From Cellulosimicrobium composti (GTDB taxonomy: Bacteria; Actinomycetota; Actinomycetes; Actinomycetales; Cellulomonadaceae): a stretch of 36,569 nucleotides of DNA. Position numbers and translations under genes: made by a program. Shown in pieces: positions 18,699-26,626 of this stretch; within the stretch, counting starts at the first letter, position 1, and each line of letters starts with the position of its first letter. The notes beneath the pieces were generated by a model. The model had not been told where the DNA came from. It ran no database searches and worked only from the letters and a program-made list of their open reading frames with translations. The DNA is taken from assembly GCF_009711085.1 (NCBI RefSeq), contig NZ_WMKA01000017.1, positions 1 to 36,569 on the forward strand, read 5' to 3'.

Positions 18699-19063
18699 CG
18701 GTGGTCCTCCTCGTGGTCGTGCGGGGCGTCCGGTCGGCCACCCGCGATCCCGTGCGACCCGGGCACGCCCGCCGACGGCAGCGCGCGGTGCTCCATCGGC
18801 GACGTGTCGTAGGTGGCCTGGTCGCGGCCCGCGTTGGCGATGAGCACCGCGCTGTACGGCAGGACGATCGCCCCGACGGCCAGCACCCAGGTCAGCCAGC
18901 TGCCCTGGGCCAGGATCGCGCCGAAGATGCACACGATGCGGATGCCCATCTGGATGAGGTACTTGCGCTCCCGGCGCGACTGGTCCGCGGCGAGAGGCTC
19001 CGGGGCCGACGTGATGCTCGGGACCGCCTCGGCCGAGCGTCGGGCCGCGCGTCGTGTGCTCAC
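18695..19063 (-). CDS. DUF3099 family membrane protein
   Basis: This 122-residue protein starts at GTG 19063 behind a leaderless promoter. The Arg/Ala/Ser-rich N-terminus is followed by ADQSRRERKYLIQMGIR, the DUF3099 entry motif. Two transmembrane helices follow (~42-56 VCIFGAILAQGSW and ~58-78 WVLAVGAIVLPYSAVLIAN). The tail is His/Asp/Glu-rich (DAPHDHEEDH) and might bind metal. It is an inner-membrane protein of unknown role, first in the operon with the Cys-rich protein and SURF1, with 4-bp overlaps at each junction. Confidence 0.85.
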   Translation of the reverse strand: MSTRRAARRSAEAVPSITSAPEPLAADQSRRERKYLIQMGIRIVCIFGAILAQGSWLTWVLAVGAIVLPYSAVLIANAGRDQATYDTSPMEHRALPSAGVPGSHGIAGGRPDAPHDHEEDHR

Positions 19064-19069
19064 CCGGCC

Positions 19070-19075
19070 AGTCTA
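19070..19075 (-). promoter_or_regulatory. Leaderless -10 element of the DUF3099-SURF1 operon
   Basis: On the minus strand TAGACT is followed by GGCCGG (6 nt) and GTG 19063. Confidence 0.65.
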
Positions 19076-19151
19076 CGTTTGTCGGGACCCCACAAAGCGA
19101 GGGGGAGCGGTGTGACTTGCGCGCACCGCGCACGGCGGGCGCCGCGCACGG

Positions 19152-19157
19152 TACGGT
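19152..19157 (+). promoter_or_regulatory. Possible -10 element of fabG
   Basis: TACGGT matches TANNNT and would give a leader of about 110 nt before GTG 19274. No -35 is recognised, and the surrounding GC-rich direct repeats (CGCGCACGG) reduce confidence. Confidence 0.3.
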
Positions 19158-19273
19158 CGGTGCGGCGCGTGTGCGCGGACCGGTCACGAGCCCGCCTCAG
19201 GCCCACCCGGCACAGCCGTGCGGGACCAGTCCCCGGCCGCCGACCCGACCCGACCGTCCCGAGGAGCCGCACC

Positions 19274-19999
19274 GTGTCCGAAGCCACCGCACCCGCCCCG
19301 CGCACCGTCGTCGTCACCGGCGCGAACCGCGGGATCGGCCGCGCCATCGCCGAGCGCTTCGTGGCGAACGGCGACCGCGTCGCGACCGTCTACCGCGGCG
19401 GCGACCTGCCCGAGGGCGTCTTCGGTGCCGTGGCGGACATCACCGACACCGCCGCCGTCGACGCCGCGTTCACCGAGATCGAGAACGAGCTCGGCCCGGT
19501 CGAGGTGCTCGTCGCGAACGCGGGCGTGACGCACGACCAGCTCCTGCTGCGCATGACCGACGAGGACTTCGAGTCCGTGATCGACGTCAACCTCACCGGC
19601 ACGTTCCGCTGCGTGCGCCGCGTGAGCAAGGGCATGATCCGCCTGCGCCGCGGACGCATCGTGCTCGTGTCGTCCGTCATCGGTCTCTACGGCGGCGCGG
19701 GCCAGGTCAACTACGCGTCCTCCAAGGCGGCTCTCGTCGGCATGGCGCGCTCGATCACGCGCGAGCTCGGGTCGCGCAACATCACGGCGAACGTCGTCGC
19801 CCCGGGGTTCATCGACACCGCGATGACGGCCGAGCTGCCCGAGGAGCGGCAGAAGACGTACAAGGCCGCGATCCCCGCCGGACGGTTCGCGCACGCGGAC
19901 GAGGTCGCGGGCGTCGTGCAGTTCCTCGCGTCCGACGACGCCGCGTACGTCTCCGGGGCCGTGATCCCCGTGGACGGCGGGCTCGGCATGGGGCACTGA
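19274..19999 (+). CDS. fabG: 3-oxoacyl-[ACP] reductase (FabG/MabA type)
   Basis: This 241-residue short-chain dehydrogenase/reductase reduces 3-oxoacyl-ACP with NADPH in fatty-acid elongation. GTG 19274 has GAGGAG 7 nt upstream; a longer open frame upstream is noise. The NADP-binding motif is VVVTGANRGIGRAIAE near the N-terminus, NAG is in LVANAGVTHD, and the catalytic triad sits in VLVSSVIGLYGG with Tyr147/Lys151 (NYASSKAAL). The end PVDGGLGMGH is typical. It lies directly upstream of an InhA-like fabI, the same order as mabA-inhA in mycobacteria. Confidence 0.92.
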   Translation: MSEATAPAPRTVVVTGANRGIGRAIAERFVANGDRVATVYRGGDLPEGVFGAVADITDTAAVDAAFTEIENELGPVEVLVANAGVTHDQLLLRMTDEDFESVIDVNLTGTFRCVRRVSKGMIRLRRGRIVLVSSVIGLYGGAGQVNYASSKAALVGMARSITRELGSRNITANVVAPGFIDTAMTAELPEERQKTYKAAIPAGRFAHADEVAGVVQFLASDDAAYVSGAVIPVDGGLGMGH

Positions 20000-20066
20000 C
20001 CCCCGGTCGTCCCCGACCCGGTCGCGGTCGCCGGTCACCCGAGCGCCCGCGGCCCCTCTACTTCAG

Positions 20067-20072
20067 TACGCT
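20067..20072 (+). promoter_or_regulatory. Putative -10 element of fabI
   Basis: TACGCT in the 118-bp fabG-fabI gap suggests that fabI and the phosphatase gene have their own promoter, with a ~39-nt leader and a GGAAGGA ribosome binding site. Confidence 0.45.
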
Positions 20073-20117
20073 CGCCTCAGCGCGCCCGCACGACGGGTGC
20101 ACGACGGAAGGAAACCG

Positions 20118-20885
20118 ATGGGTCTGCTCGACGGCAAGAAGCTCCTGGTCACGGGAGTGCTCACCGACTCCTCGATCGCGTTCCACGCGGCGCGGCTCGC
20201 GCAGGAGGAGGGTGCCGAGGTCGTGCTCTCGTCGTTCGGCCGCCAGATGAAGCTCACGCAGGCGTTCTCGAAGCGCCTGCCGGTCGAGGCGCCCGTGGTG
20301 CAGCTCGACGTGACGAACGACGAGGACCTCGCCGGCCTGGCCGACGCGGTGCGCGAGCACACCGACCGCCTCGACGGCGTCGTGCACTCCATCGGCTTCG
20401 CGCCGCAGAGCGTCATGGGCGGGAACTTCCTCTCCGCGACGTGGGAGGACGTGGCGACCGCGCTCCAGGTCTCGACCTTCTCCTACAAGTCCCTCGCCGT
20501 GGCCGCGAAGCCGCTCATGACCGGGGGCGGCGCGCTCGTCGGCCTGACGTTCGACGCGCAGTTCGCGTGGCCCGTCTACGACTGGATGGGCGTCGCGAAG
20601 GCGGGCCTGGAGTCCGCGAACCGCTACCTCGCGCGCGACCTCGGCCCCGACGGCATCCGCGCCAACCTCGTCTCGGCGGGCCCGATCCGCACCACCGCGG
20701 CCAAGTCGATCCCCGGCTTCGAGCAGATGGAGGACGGCTGGCCGAAGCGCGCGCCCCTCGGCTGGGACCAGACGACGGCCGAGCCGGCCGCGCGCGCGGT
20801 CGTCGCGCTGCTGTCCGACTGGTTCCCCGCGACGACGGGTGAGATCGTGCACGTCGACGGTGGCGTGCACGCCATGGGGCAGTGA
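20118..20885 (+). CDS. fabI: Enoyl-[ACP] reductase (NADH), FabI/InhA type
   Basis: This 255-residue protein reduces enoyl-ACP in the last step of each fatty-acid elongation cycle. ATG 20118 has GGAAGGA about 6 nt upstream. MGLLDGKKLLVTGVLTDSSI is the InhA-like start. SIGFAP lies after strand 4. The catalytic pair is Tyr154 and Lys161 (YDWMGVAKAG), the Y-x6-K spacing of FabI/InhA rather than Y-x3-K of FabG. SAGPIRTTAAKSIPGF is the substrate loop, and HVDGGVHAMG the end. It is expected to be the target of triclosan/isoniazid-type inhibitors in this organism, though sensitivity cannot be read from sequence. The phosphatase gene follows 14 bp later. Confidence 0.93.
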   Translation: MGLLDGKKLLVTGVLTDSSIAFHAARLAQEEGAEVVLSSFGRQMKLTQAFSKRLPVEAPVVQLDVTNDEDLAGLADAVREHTDRLDGVVHSIGFAPQSVMGGNFLSATWEDVATALQVSTFSYKSLAVAAKPLMTGGGALVGLTFDAQFAWPVYDWMGVAKAGLESANRYLARDLGPDGIRANLVSAGPIRTTAAKSIPGFEQMEDGWPKRAPLGWDQTTAEPAARAVVALLSDWFPATTGEIVHVDGGVHAMGQ

Positions 20886-20899
20886 CCCAGGAGGAGAGC

Positions 20900-21439
20900 A
20901 TGAGCGCGGAGACGAGCGACGGCGGCACGACGCGCCGGCTGGTCCTCCTGCGCCACGCGAAGGCGGAGCCCGGCGGCGGGAGCGTCGACGACGTGCTGCG
21001 TCCGCTCGCCCTCAACGGGCGACGCCAGGCGGTGCGCGTCGGCGGCGCGCTGCGCGAGACGGGGCTCGTCCCCGAGCGCGTGCTGTGCTCGTCGGCGCTG
21101 CGCACGCGCCAGACGTGGGAGCTGTTGTCGGCGCACCTCGGTGACGTCGAGCCCGACGTCACCGTGAGCGACGCCCTGTACGCCGCGGACGTGTCCGACG
21201 TGCTCGACCTCGTGCGCACGACGGACTCGCGCGTGCGCACGCTCCTCGTGGTCGGGCACGAGCCGACGATGGCGGCCACCGCGTCGTACCTCGCGGACCC
21301 GGCGTCCGACGGCGGCGCGCTCGCCCAGGTGCGCGTCGGCGTCCCGACGGCGACGTACTCCGTGCTCGAGTGCCCGGCGGCCTGGGACGCGTGGGCGCCG
21401 CAGGGCGCGCTGCTGACCTACGTGGGTCGCCCGTCCTGA
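20900..21439 (+). CDS. SixA-like histidine phosphatase
   Basis: This is a 179-residue member of the histidine phosphatase superfamily. I chose ATG 20900 because AGGAGGAG sits 4-11 nt upstream; a GTG at 20882 overlapping the fabI stop lacks an RBS. The nucleophile motif is LVLLRHAKAEP (Arg-His-Ala). The second catalytic His is in TLLVVGHEPTM, and CSSALRTRQTWELL is the conserved middle block. SixA in E. coli dephosphorylates His-phosphorylated relay proteins, but actinobacterial members are uncharacterised, so the substrate is open. It is cotranscribed with fabI and ends before a strong terminator. Confidence 0.9.
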   Translation: MSAETSDGGTTRRLVLLRHAKAEPGGGSVDDVLRPLALNGRRQAVRVGGALRETGLVPERVLCSSALRTRQTWELLSAHLGDVEPDVTVSDALYAADVSDVLDLVRTTDSRVRTLLVVGHEPTMAATASYLADPASDGGALAQVRVGVPTATYSVLECPAAWDAWAPQGALLTYVGRPS

Positions 21440-21459
21440 CCCGACGGCCGCCCGACGAC

Positions 21460-21493
21460 GAGAGCCCTGGTGCCGGACGGCACCAGGGCTCTC
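21460..21493. terminator. Bidirectional hairpin terminator between the phosphatase gene and serB
   Basis: A perfect 15-bp stem (GAGAGCCCTGGTGCC and its complement) closes a GGAC tetraloop. It lies 21 bp after the plus-strand stop and 14 bp after the minus-strand serB stop. Confidence 0.88.
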
Positions 21494-21506
21494 TCGCGCG
21501 GGGGCG

Positions 21507-22271
21507 TCAGCGGGCGGCGTCGACCCGGTCGACCACGTCGAGCACCTCGTCGATGCGGGGTCCGTCGACGCTGTAGGGCGCCTGCGCGCGCACGACCGGC
21601 TTGGCCGCGAACGCGACCCCGATCCCGGCGGCGCCGATCATGTCGAGGTCGTTCGCGCCGTCGCCCACGGCGATCGTCGCGCTCATCGGCAGGCCGAGCT
21701 CTGCCGCGAACTCGCGCAGCGCGGCCTCCTTCGCGGCCCGGTCGACGACGGGGCCCGTCGTGCGGCCCGTGAGGCGGCCGCCGGAGACCTCGAGCCGGTT
21801 CGCGCGGAACCGCGTGATCCCCAGCTCCGCCGCGAGGCCGGCCACGATCTCGGCGAACCCGCCGGAGACGAGCGCGACCTCCCAGCCGCGGTCGTGCGCC
21901 TGCGCGACGAGCTCGCGCACGCCCGGCGTGAACGTCGCCCGGGCGCGGACGTCCGCGAACGCCTCGACCGGGACGCCCGCGAGGGTCGCGACGCGCTCGC
22001 GCAGCGACTCGGCGAAGTCGATCTCGCCGCGCATCGCCCGCTCGGTGACCTCGGTGACCTGGGCGCGCGTGCCCGCGTGGTCGGCGAGGAGCTCGATGAC
22101 CTCCTGCTCGATGAGGGTCGAGTCGACGTCCATGACGAGGAGCCGGACCGGGCGGTCGGGGCTGCTCGTGGGGGCGGGGGTCACCGGGGTGCTCCTCGGG
22201 GTGGCGGTGGTCTCGGGCAGGGCAGGGCTCGCCGCGGCGTCGCGCACGACGCCGGTCGCGGAAGGGCTCAC
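21507..22271 (-). CDS. serB: Phosphoserine phosphatase
   Basis: This 254-residue HAD-family enzyme performs the last step of serine synthesis. GTG 22271 overlaps the glgC stop (GTGA). Residues 1-~45 are a Ser/Thr/Pro/Ala-rich tail in place of the ACT domain seen in longer SerB proteins. The catalytic motif I is [17 protein letters not shown] (Asp nucleophile in DVDST). Motif II is SGGF. Motif III/IV is Lys in RAAKEAAL and [20 protein letters not shown]. It is predicted to be translated by coupling to glgC, an unexpected metabolic pairing. It ends at the shared terminator. Confidence 0.92.
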   Translation of the reverse strand: MSPSATGVVRDAAASPALPETTATPRSTPVTPAPTSSPDRPVRLLVMDVDSTLIEQEVIELLADHAGTRAQVTEVTERAMRGEIDFAESLRERVATLAGVPVEAFADVRARATFTPGVRELVAQAHDRGWEVALVSGGFAEIVAGLAAELGITRFRANRLEVSGGRLTGRTTGPVVDRAAKEAALREFAAELGLPMSATIAVGDGANDLDMIGAAGIGVAFAAKPVVRAQAPYSVDGPRIDEVLDVVDRVDAAR

Positions 22272-23509
22272 GCGACGACCGTGCCCTTGGGGACGACGGT
22301 GATGCCGGACTCGGTCACGGTGAACCCGCGCGCGCGGTCCTGCTCCGGGTCGAGCCCGATGCGCGCCTGCTCGCCCACGACGACGTTCTTGTCGATGATC
22401 GCGCGGTGGACCTGCGCGTGGCGGTGCACCTGGACGCCGTCCATGAGCACCGAGTCCGAGACCGACGACCACGAGTGCAGGTACGTCCCGGGCGAGAGCA
22501 CGGAGCCGACGGCCGTCGCGCCGGAGATGATGACGCCGGGGGAGACGATCGAGTCCGCGGCGTGCCCGAGGCGCCCGCGCCCCGCATGCACGAACTTCGC
22601 GGGCGGCAGCCCGGTGTAGCCCGTGTGCAGCGGCCACTCCTCGTTGTAGAGGTTGAACACCGGCGTGACGGCGATGAGGTCCTTGTTCGCGTCGTAGTAC
22701 GAGTCGATCGTGCCGACGTCGCGCCAGTAGTCGCGGTCGCGGTCGGTCGAGCCGGGGACGTCGTTGTGGATGAAGTCGTAGACCGCCGCGGTGCCCTTCT
22801 CCACGAACGCGGGCACGATGTCGCCGCCCATGTCGTGGCGCGAGTCCGCGTTCGCGGCGTCCGACGTCACGGCCTCCACCAGGGCGTCGGTGTCGATGAC
22901 GTAGTTGCCCATCGACGCGAGCACCTCGTCGGGCGAGTCCGCGAGGCCCACGGGGTCCTTCGGCTTCTCGCGGAACGCCGCGATCTTCGTCGGTTCCTTG
23001 GGGTCCGTCTCGATGACGCCGAACTGGTCCGCCATCGAGATCGGCTGGCGGATGCCCGCGACGGTGAGCTGCGCGCCCGACTCGACGTGCGCGTCGACCA
23101 TCTGGGAGAAGTCCATGCGGTAGACGTGGTCCGCGCCCACGACGACCACGATGTCCGGGCGCTCGTCGTCGATGATGTTGAGGCACTGGTAGATCGCGTC
23201 CGCGCTGCCGAGGTACCAGTGCTTGCCGACGCGCTGCTGCGCGGGCACGGGCGCCACGTAGTTGCCCAGGAGCGACGACATGCGCCACGTCTTCGTGATG
23301 TGCCGGTCGAGGCTGTGCGACTTGTACTGCGTGAGCACGATGATGTGCAGGTAGTGCGAGTTCACGAGGTTGGAGAGCGCGAAGTCCACCAGTCGGTAGA
23401 TGCCCCCGAACGGCACCGCGGGCTTGGCTCGCGAGGCGGTGAGCGGCATGAGGCGCTTGCCCTCGCCCCCGGCGAGGACGATGGCGAGGACTCGGGGTGC
23501 GGCGGCCAT
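22268..23509 (-). CDS. glgC: Glucose-1-phosphate adenylyltransferase
   Basis: This 413-residue ADP-glucose pyrophosphorylase makes ADP-glucose for glycogen and, in Actinobacteria, for maltose-1-phosphate. ATG 23509 follows TACGGT with a 6-nt gap (leaderless), so upstream open frame is ignored. Motifs are [20 protein letters not shown] (nucleotide loop), [31 protein letters not shown] and [12 protein letters not shown]. The C-terminal left-handed beta-helix shows hexapeptide-like [19 protein letters not shown]. It is divergent from the GlgM-like transferase that would consume its product, and serB is coupled downstream. Confidence 0.96.
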   Translation of the reverse strand: MAAAPRVLAIVLAGGEGKRLMPLTASRAKPAVPFGGIYRLVDFALSNLVNSHYLHIIVLTQYKSHSLDRHITKTWRMSSLLGNYVAPVPAQQRVGKHWYLGSADAIYQCLNIIDDERPDIVVVVGADHVYRMDFSQMVDAHVESGAQLTVAGIRQPISMADQFGVIETDPKEPTKIAAFREKPKDPVGLADSPDEVLASMGNYVIDTDALVEAVTSDAANADSRHDMGGDIVPAFVEKGTAAVYDFIHNDVPGSTDRDRDYWRDVGTIDSYYDANKDLIAVTPVFNLYNEEWPLHTGYTGLPPAKFVHAGRGRLGHAADSIVSPGVIISGATAVGSVLSPGTYLHSWSSVSDSVLMDGVQVHRHAQVHRAIIDKNVVVGEQARIGLDPEQDRARGFTVTESGITVVPKGTVVA

Positions 23510-23515
23510 GCCCAG

Positions 23516-23521
23516 ACCGTA
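23516..23521 (-). promoter_or_regulatory. Leaderless -10 element of glgC-serB
   Basis: On the minus strand TACGGT is followed by CTGGGC (6 nt) and ATG 23509. Confidence 0.65.
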
Positions 23522-23637
23522 GCCCCTCGCGGCGGGACCACGCAGCAGGGACCCGCATCCTGGTCCCGGCGCGTCGTTCGGCGCCCGTCCCGGCGTCCGC
23601 CGGGGCGTCCCGGCCGACGGCGCGCGAGCGGCTCGGC

Positions 23638-23643
23638 TAGCGT
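23638..23643 (+). promoter_or_regulatory. Leaderless -10 element of the glycosyltransferase gene
   Basis: TAGCGT ends 7 nt before GTG 23651. Its partner, the glgC -10, is 116 bp away on the other strand. Confidence 0.65.
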
Positions 23644-23650
23644 GTGGCGC

Positions 23651-24862
23651 GTGAGAGTCGACCTCCTGACCCGTGAGTACCCGCCGCACGTCTACGGCGG
23701 CGCCGGCGTGCACGTGGCCGAGCTGTCCGCGGTGCTGCGGCGCCACGTCGACGTGCGCGTGCGCTGCTTCGACGGCCCCCGCGGCGAGGAGGGCGTCACC
23801 GGGTACTCCGTGCCCGGCGTCCTGTCCGGCGCGAACGCCGCGCTCGGCACGTTCGGCGTCGACCTGCAGATGGCGGACGACGTCGCGGGCGCCGACCTCG
23901 TGCACTCCCACACGTGGTACGCGAACCTCGGCGGCCACCTCGCCGGGCTCCTGCACGGCGTGCCCCACGTGCTCTCGGCGCACTCGCTCGAGCCGCTGCG
24001 GCCGTGGAAGGCCGAGCAGCTCGGCGGCGGGTACGCGCTGTCGTCGTGGGCCGAGCGCACCGCGTACGAGGGCGCCGCCGGGATCATCGCCGTGTCCTCC
24101 GGCATGCGTGACGACATCCTGCGCGTCTATCCCCAGGTCGACCCGGAGAAGGTGCACGTCGTGCACAACGGGATCGACCTCGACGGCTGGCGTCGCCCCG
24201 AGCCGGGCACCCAGTCCGACGTCGCGGACCGGGTCGTGCGCGACCTCGGGATCGACCCCGAGCGCCCGGCCGTCGTGTTCGTCGGACGCATCACGCGGCA
24301 GAAGGGCCTGCCCTACCTGCTGCGCGCCGCGCGCTCCCTGCCCGCCGACGTCCAGCTCGTGCTGTGCGCGGGCGCGCCCGACACCCCGGAGATCGCCGCC
24401 GAGGTGAGCGGCGCCGTCGCCGAGCTCCAGGCCGAGCGCGGCGGCGTCGTGTGGATCGAGCAGATGCTCCCGCGCGCCGAGCTCGTCGCGGTGCTCGCCG
24501 CGTCGACCGTGTTCGTGTGCCCCTCCGTCTACGAGCCGCTCGGCATCGTCAACCTCGAGGCCATGGCGGTCGGCCTGCCCGTCGTCGGCACCGCGACCGG
24601 CGGGATCCCCGAGGTCGTCGACGACGGCGTGACCGGCCTGCTCGTGCCGATCGAGCAGGCCGACGACGGCACGGGCACGCCGCTCGACCCCGACCGCTTC
24701 GTCGCCGACCTCGCCGCCGCGCTCACGCAGGTCGTCGGCGACCCCGAGCGGGCCGCGGAGATGGGCCGCGCCGCGCGGCGGCGCGTCGAGGACCACTTCG
24801 CGTGGGACGCGATCGGGGAGCGCACGCTCGAGGTCTACCGCAGCGTGCTCGCGGGGTCCTGA
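23651..24862 (+). CDS. glgA: GT4 glycosyltransferase: GlgA-annotated, probably GlgM (alpha-maltose-1-phosphate synthase)
   Basis: This 403-residue GT4 enzyme starts at GTG 23651 ([20 protein letters not shown]); upstream open frame is spurious. Motifs include [51 protein letters not shown] in the C-terminal Rossmann half and the donor-site [20 protein letters not shown]. It is shorter than bacterial GT5 glycogen synthases (~480 residues). It closely resembles mycobacterial Rv1212c, which lies divergent from glgC in the same way and was shown to be GlgM, making maltose-1-phosphate from ADP-glucose for the GlgE pathway. I therefore read the product as GlgM-type, although databases usually call it glgA. 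It is monocistronic. Confidence 0.92.
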   Translation: MRVDLLTREYPPHVYGGAGVHVAELSAVLRRHVDVRVRCFDGPRGEEGVTGYSVPGVLSGANAALGTFGVDLQMADDVAGADLVHSHTWYANLGGHLAGLLHGVPHVLSAHSLEPLRPWKAEQLGGGYALSSWAERTAYEGAAGIIAVSSGMRDDILRVYPQVDPEKVHVVHNGIDLDGWRRPEPGTQSDVADRVVRDLGIDPERPAVVFVGRITRQKGLPYLLRAARSLPADVQLVLCAGAPDTPEIAAEVSGAVAELQAERGGVVWIEQMLPRAELVAVLAASTVFVCPSVYEPLGIVNLEAMAVGLPVVGTATGGIPEVVDDGVTGLLVPIEQADDGTGTPLDPDRFVADLAAALTQVVGDPERAAEMGRAARRRVEDHFAWDAIGERTLEVYRSVLAGS

Positions 24863-24899
24863 CCCCGCGCCGTCCTCACCGGGCGCCGTCGCTCGACGG

Positions 24900-25721
24900 T
24901 CAGGAGGCGGCCCAGAACGTCGCGGCGCCGACGGCGTGGCGCGAGGCGCGGTCGACCTCGCGCAGGGCCGTGGAGCGCTGGTCCGCCTGCCAGAGGTTCA
25001 CCGCGCCGCCGTCGTCCGCGGTCGCGAGGTCGACGATCGCGCGCAGCCGCACGGCCTGCGTGAGGACCTGGACGGCGCGGGGCGGCACCGACGCCGGGAG
25101 CTGCCACGTCGGGGCGCCGCCCGCGCGCAGGTCCGCGATCGCTCCCGCCGCGTCGTCGCGCCAGCGCGCGACGTCGAGGTCGTCGAGCGCGCGCGTCGCG
25201 AGCAGCAGCGCGGTCCGCAGGTCGCGCTCGGCCTCGCCGAGCGTGCCGACCGCGCCGTGCACGCGCATGCTCCACGGCCCGACCGGCGTCACGTGCCACG
25301 TCACCAGGTGGCCCGGCTCGAGGTCGCTGCCGAACTCCGTGACCTCGGGCACGAGGGCCCACGCGCCGGCCGACGTCGTGACGACCGCGCACTCGCCCGC
25401 GTCGGTCGCGCGCGCCGCCGCCTCGGGCGGGACGCCGGACATGTCGCCCGGGACCGGGGCGAGCGCGACGACCTCGCGCGCGTCGCCGGCCCACGCGCCC
25501 GCGAGGTCCTCGAGGCGCACGTCGCCGAGCGCGCCGGAGACGACGTGCGGCTCGTCGTCGCGCTGCACGGCGCGCAGCAGGCGGGCCAGGCCCTCGTCGT
25601 CGCCGAGGCGCGAGGCGCGCAGCCAGAGGGCGAGGAGAGCGCTGCGGGGGAGGGCTCCGGCGCTCGACGCGGAGCCGGGCCCGGACGCGCCGTGCGGACC
25701 CTCGGACGAGTGTGAGACCAC
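24900..25721 (-). CDS. Hypothetical actinobacterial protein
   Basis: This 273-residue soluble protein starts at GTG 25721 behind a leaderless -10 (TAGGTT, 7-nt gap). After a Ser/Gly/His-rich tail (1-22) there is a helical part ([20 protein letters not shown], residues ~24-43) and a beta-rich middle ([30 protein letters not shown]). A long helical C-terminus includes [20 protein letters not shown] and [19 protein letters not shown]. It has no signal peptide, no TM segment and no motif I recognise. Its start is only 27 bp from that of a divergent ABC ATPase, which suggests common control. The function is unknown. Confidence 0.8.
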   Translation of the reverse strand: MVSHSSEGPHGASGPGSASSAGALPRSALLALWLRASRLGDDEGLARLLRAVQRDDEPHVVSGALGDVRLEDLAGAWAGDAREVVALAPVPGDMSGVPPEAAARATDAGECAVVTTSAGAWALVPEVTEFGSDLEPGHLVTWHVTPVGPWSMRVHGAVGTLGEAERDLRTALLLATRALDDLDVARWRDDAAGAIADLRAGGAPTWQLPASVPPRAVQVLTQAVRLRAIVDLATADDGGAVNLWQADQRSTALREVDRASRHAVGAATFWAAS

Positions 25722-25728
25722 GTCGGCC

Positions 25729-25740
25729 AACCTATAGGGT
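25729..25740. promoter_or_regulatory. Back-to-back divergent leaderless promoters
   Basis: On the plus strand TAGGGT (25735-25740) ends 8 nt before ATG 25749. On the minus strand TAGGTT (25734-25729) ends 7 nt before GTG 25721. The two -10 hexamers abut at the centre of CCTATAGG. Each lies in the other's -35/-10 spacer, so polymerase binding should be mutually exclusive. A fair -35 (GTGAGA, 25712-25717, 17-bp spacer) exists only for the plus strand. Confidence 0.7.
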
Positions 25741-25748
25741 CGGGGACC

Positions 25749-26537
25749 ATGAGCGCGGTTCTCGACCTGAAGGGCGTCACCGTCCGACGTCACCCCAAGA
25801 CCATCCTCGACGCGGTGGACTGGCAGGTGAACGAGGGCGAGCGGTGGGTCGTGCTCGGGCGCAACGGCGCCGGGAAGACGACGCTCCTGCAGATCGCGTC
25901 CGGGCGCATGCACCCCACGGCCGGCACGGCCGACGTCCTCGGCGAGCGCCTGGGGCGGGTCGACGTCTTCGAGCTTCGCCCGCGCGTCGGGCTCGCGTCC
26001 GCGGCGCTCGCGGACCGCATCCCCGCGGACGAGACGGTGCGCGACGTCGTGCTCACCGCGGCCTACGGCGTGACGGGCCGGTGGCGCGAGGCGTACGAGG
26101 ACTTCGACACCGAGCGTGCGGGCGACCTGCTCGCCGCGTTCGGCGTCGATCACCTCGCGGACCGCACCTTCGGCACGCTCTCCGAGGGCGAGCGCAAGCG
26201 CACGCAGATCGCGCGCGCGCTCATGACGGACCCGGAGCTCCTGCTCCTCGACGAGCCGGCCGCGGGGCTCGACCTCGGCGGTCGCGAGGAGCTCGTCGGC
26301 GCCCTCGCGGAGCTCGCGGGCGACCCGGCGTCGCCCGTGCTCGTGCTCGTCACGCACCACGTGGAGGAGATCCCGCCGGGGTTCACCCACCTCCTGCTCC
26401 TCAAGGACGGCGCGGTGCACAGCGCCGGGCCGATCCGCGAGGTCCTCACGTCGGACAACCTCAGCGACGCGTTCGGGCTGCCGTTGCTCGTCGCGCACGG
26501 CGGCGGGCGCTGGATGGCGCGCGCCGCCCGTCCCTGA
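25749..26537 (+). CDS. Stand-alone ABC transporter ATP-binding protein
   Basis: This is a 262-residue cytosolic ABC ATPase with no permease gene nearby. It has Walker A GRNGAGKTTLL, Q-loop region RPRVGLASAALADR (the usual Gln is not evident), signature LSEGERKRTQIARAL (Ser-Glu-Gly instead of Ser-Gly-Gly), Walker B LLLLDEPAAGLDL and switch His in VTHHVEEIPPGF. The His-His-x-Glu-Glu-Ile-Pro ending resembles ModF/YlmA-type ATPases rather than typical importers. ATG 25749 is preceded by a leaderless promoter. It may act with membrane proteins encoded elsewhere or be non-transport. Confidence 0.85.
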   Translation: MSAVLDLKGVTVRRHPKTILDAVDWQVNEGERWVVLGRNGAGKTTLLQIASGRMHPTAGTADVLGERLGRVDVFELRPRVGLASAALADRIPADETVRDVVLTAAYGVTGRWREAYEDFDTERAGDLLAAFGVDHLADRTFGTLSEGERKRTQIARALMTDPELLLLDEPAAGLDLGGREELVGALAELAGDPASPVLVLVTHHVEEIPPGFTHLLLLKDGAVHSAGPIREVLTSDNLSDAFGLPLLVAHGGGRWMARAARP

Positions 26538-26584
26538 CAGGGTCGCCGAGCACGCCGACCGCGTGCACCACGAGCGGAAATTCG

Positions 26585-26601
26585 GTAAAGTACACGTAAA
26601 G
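26585..26601 (+). promoter_or_regulatory. AT-rich promoter patch with direct repeats upstream of nfeD
   Basis: GTAAAG occurs at 26585-26590 and again at 26596-26601, 11 bp (one helical turn) apart, in one of the most AT-rich spots of the window. TAAAGT (26586-26591) could be the -10, giving a start near 26598 and a leader of ~29 nt to ATG 26627. The repeats might be a regulator site. Confidence 0.4.
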
Positions 26602-26626
26602 CGCGCACGTGGGAACGGGGGTCGAG

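Noticed and set aside
20882-20899. GTG 20882 overlapping the fabI stop as start of the histidine phosphatase
   Set aside because: ATG 20900 has a strong AGGAGGAG site at correct spacing, which would lie inside the longer version.
23510-24796. Extension of the glgC frame far upstream, antisense to the glycosyltransferase gene
   Set aside because: Homology starts exactly at [17 protein letters not shown], and a -10 element sits 6 nt before that ATG.
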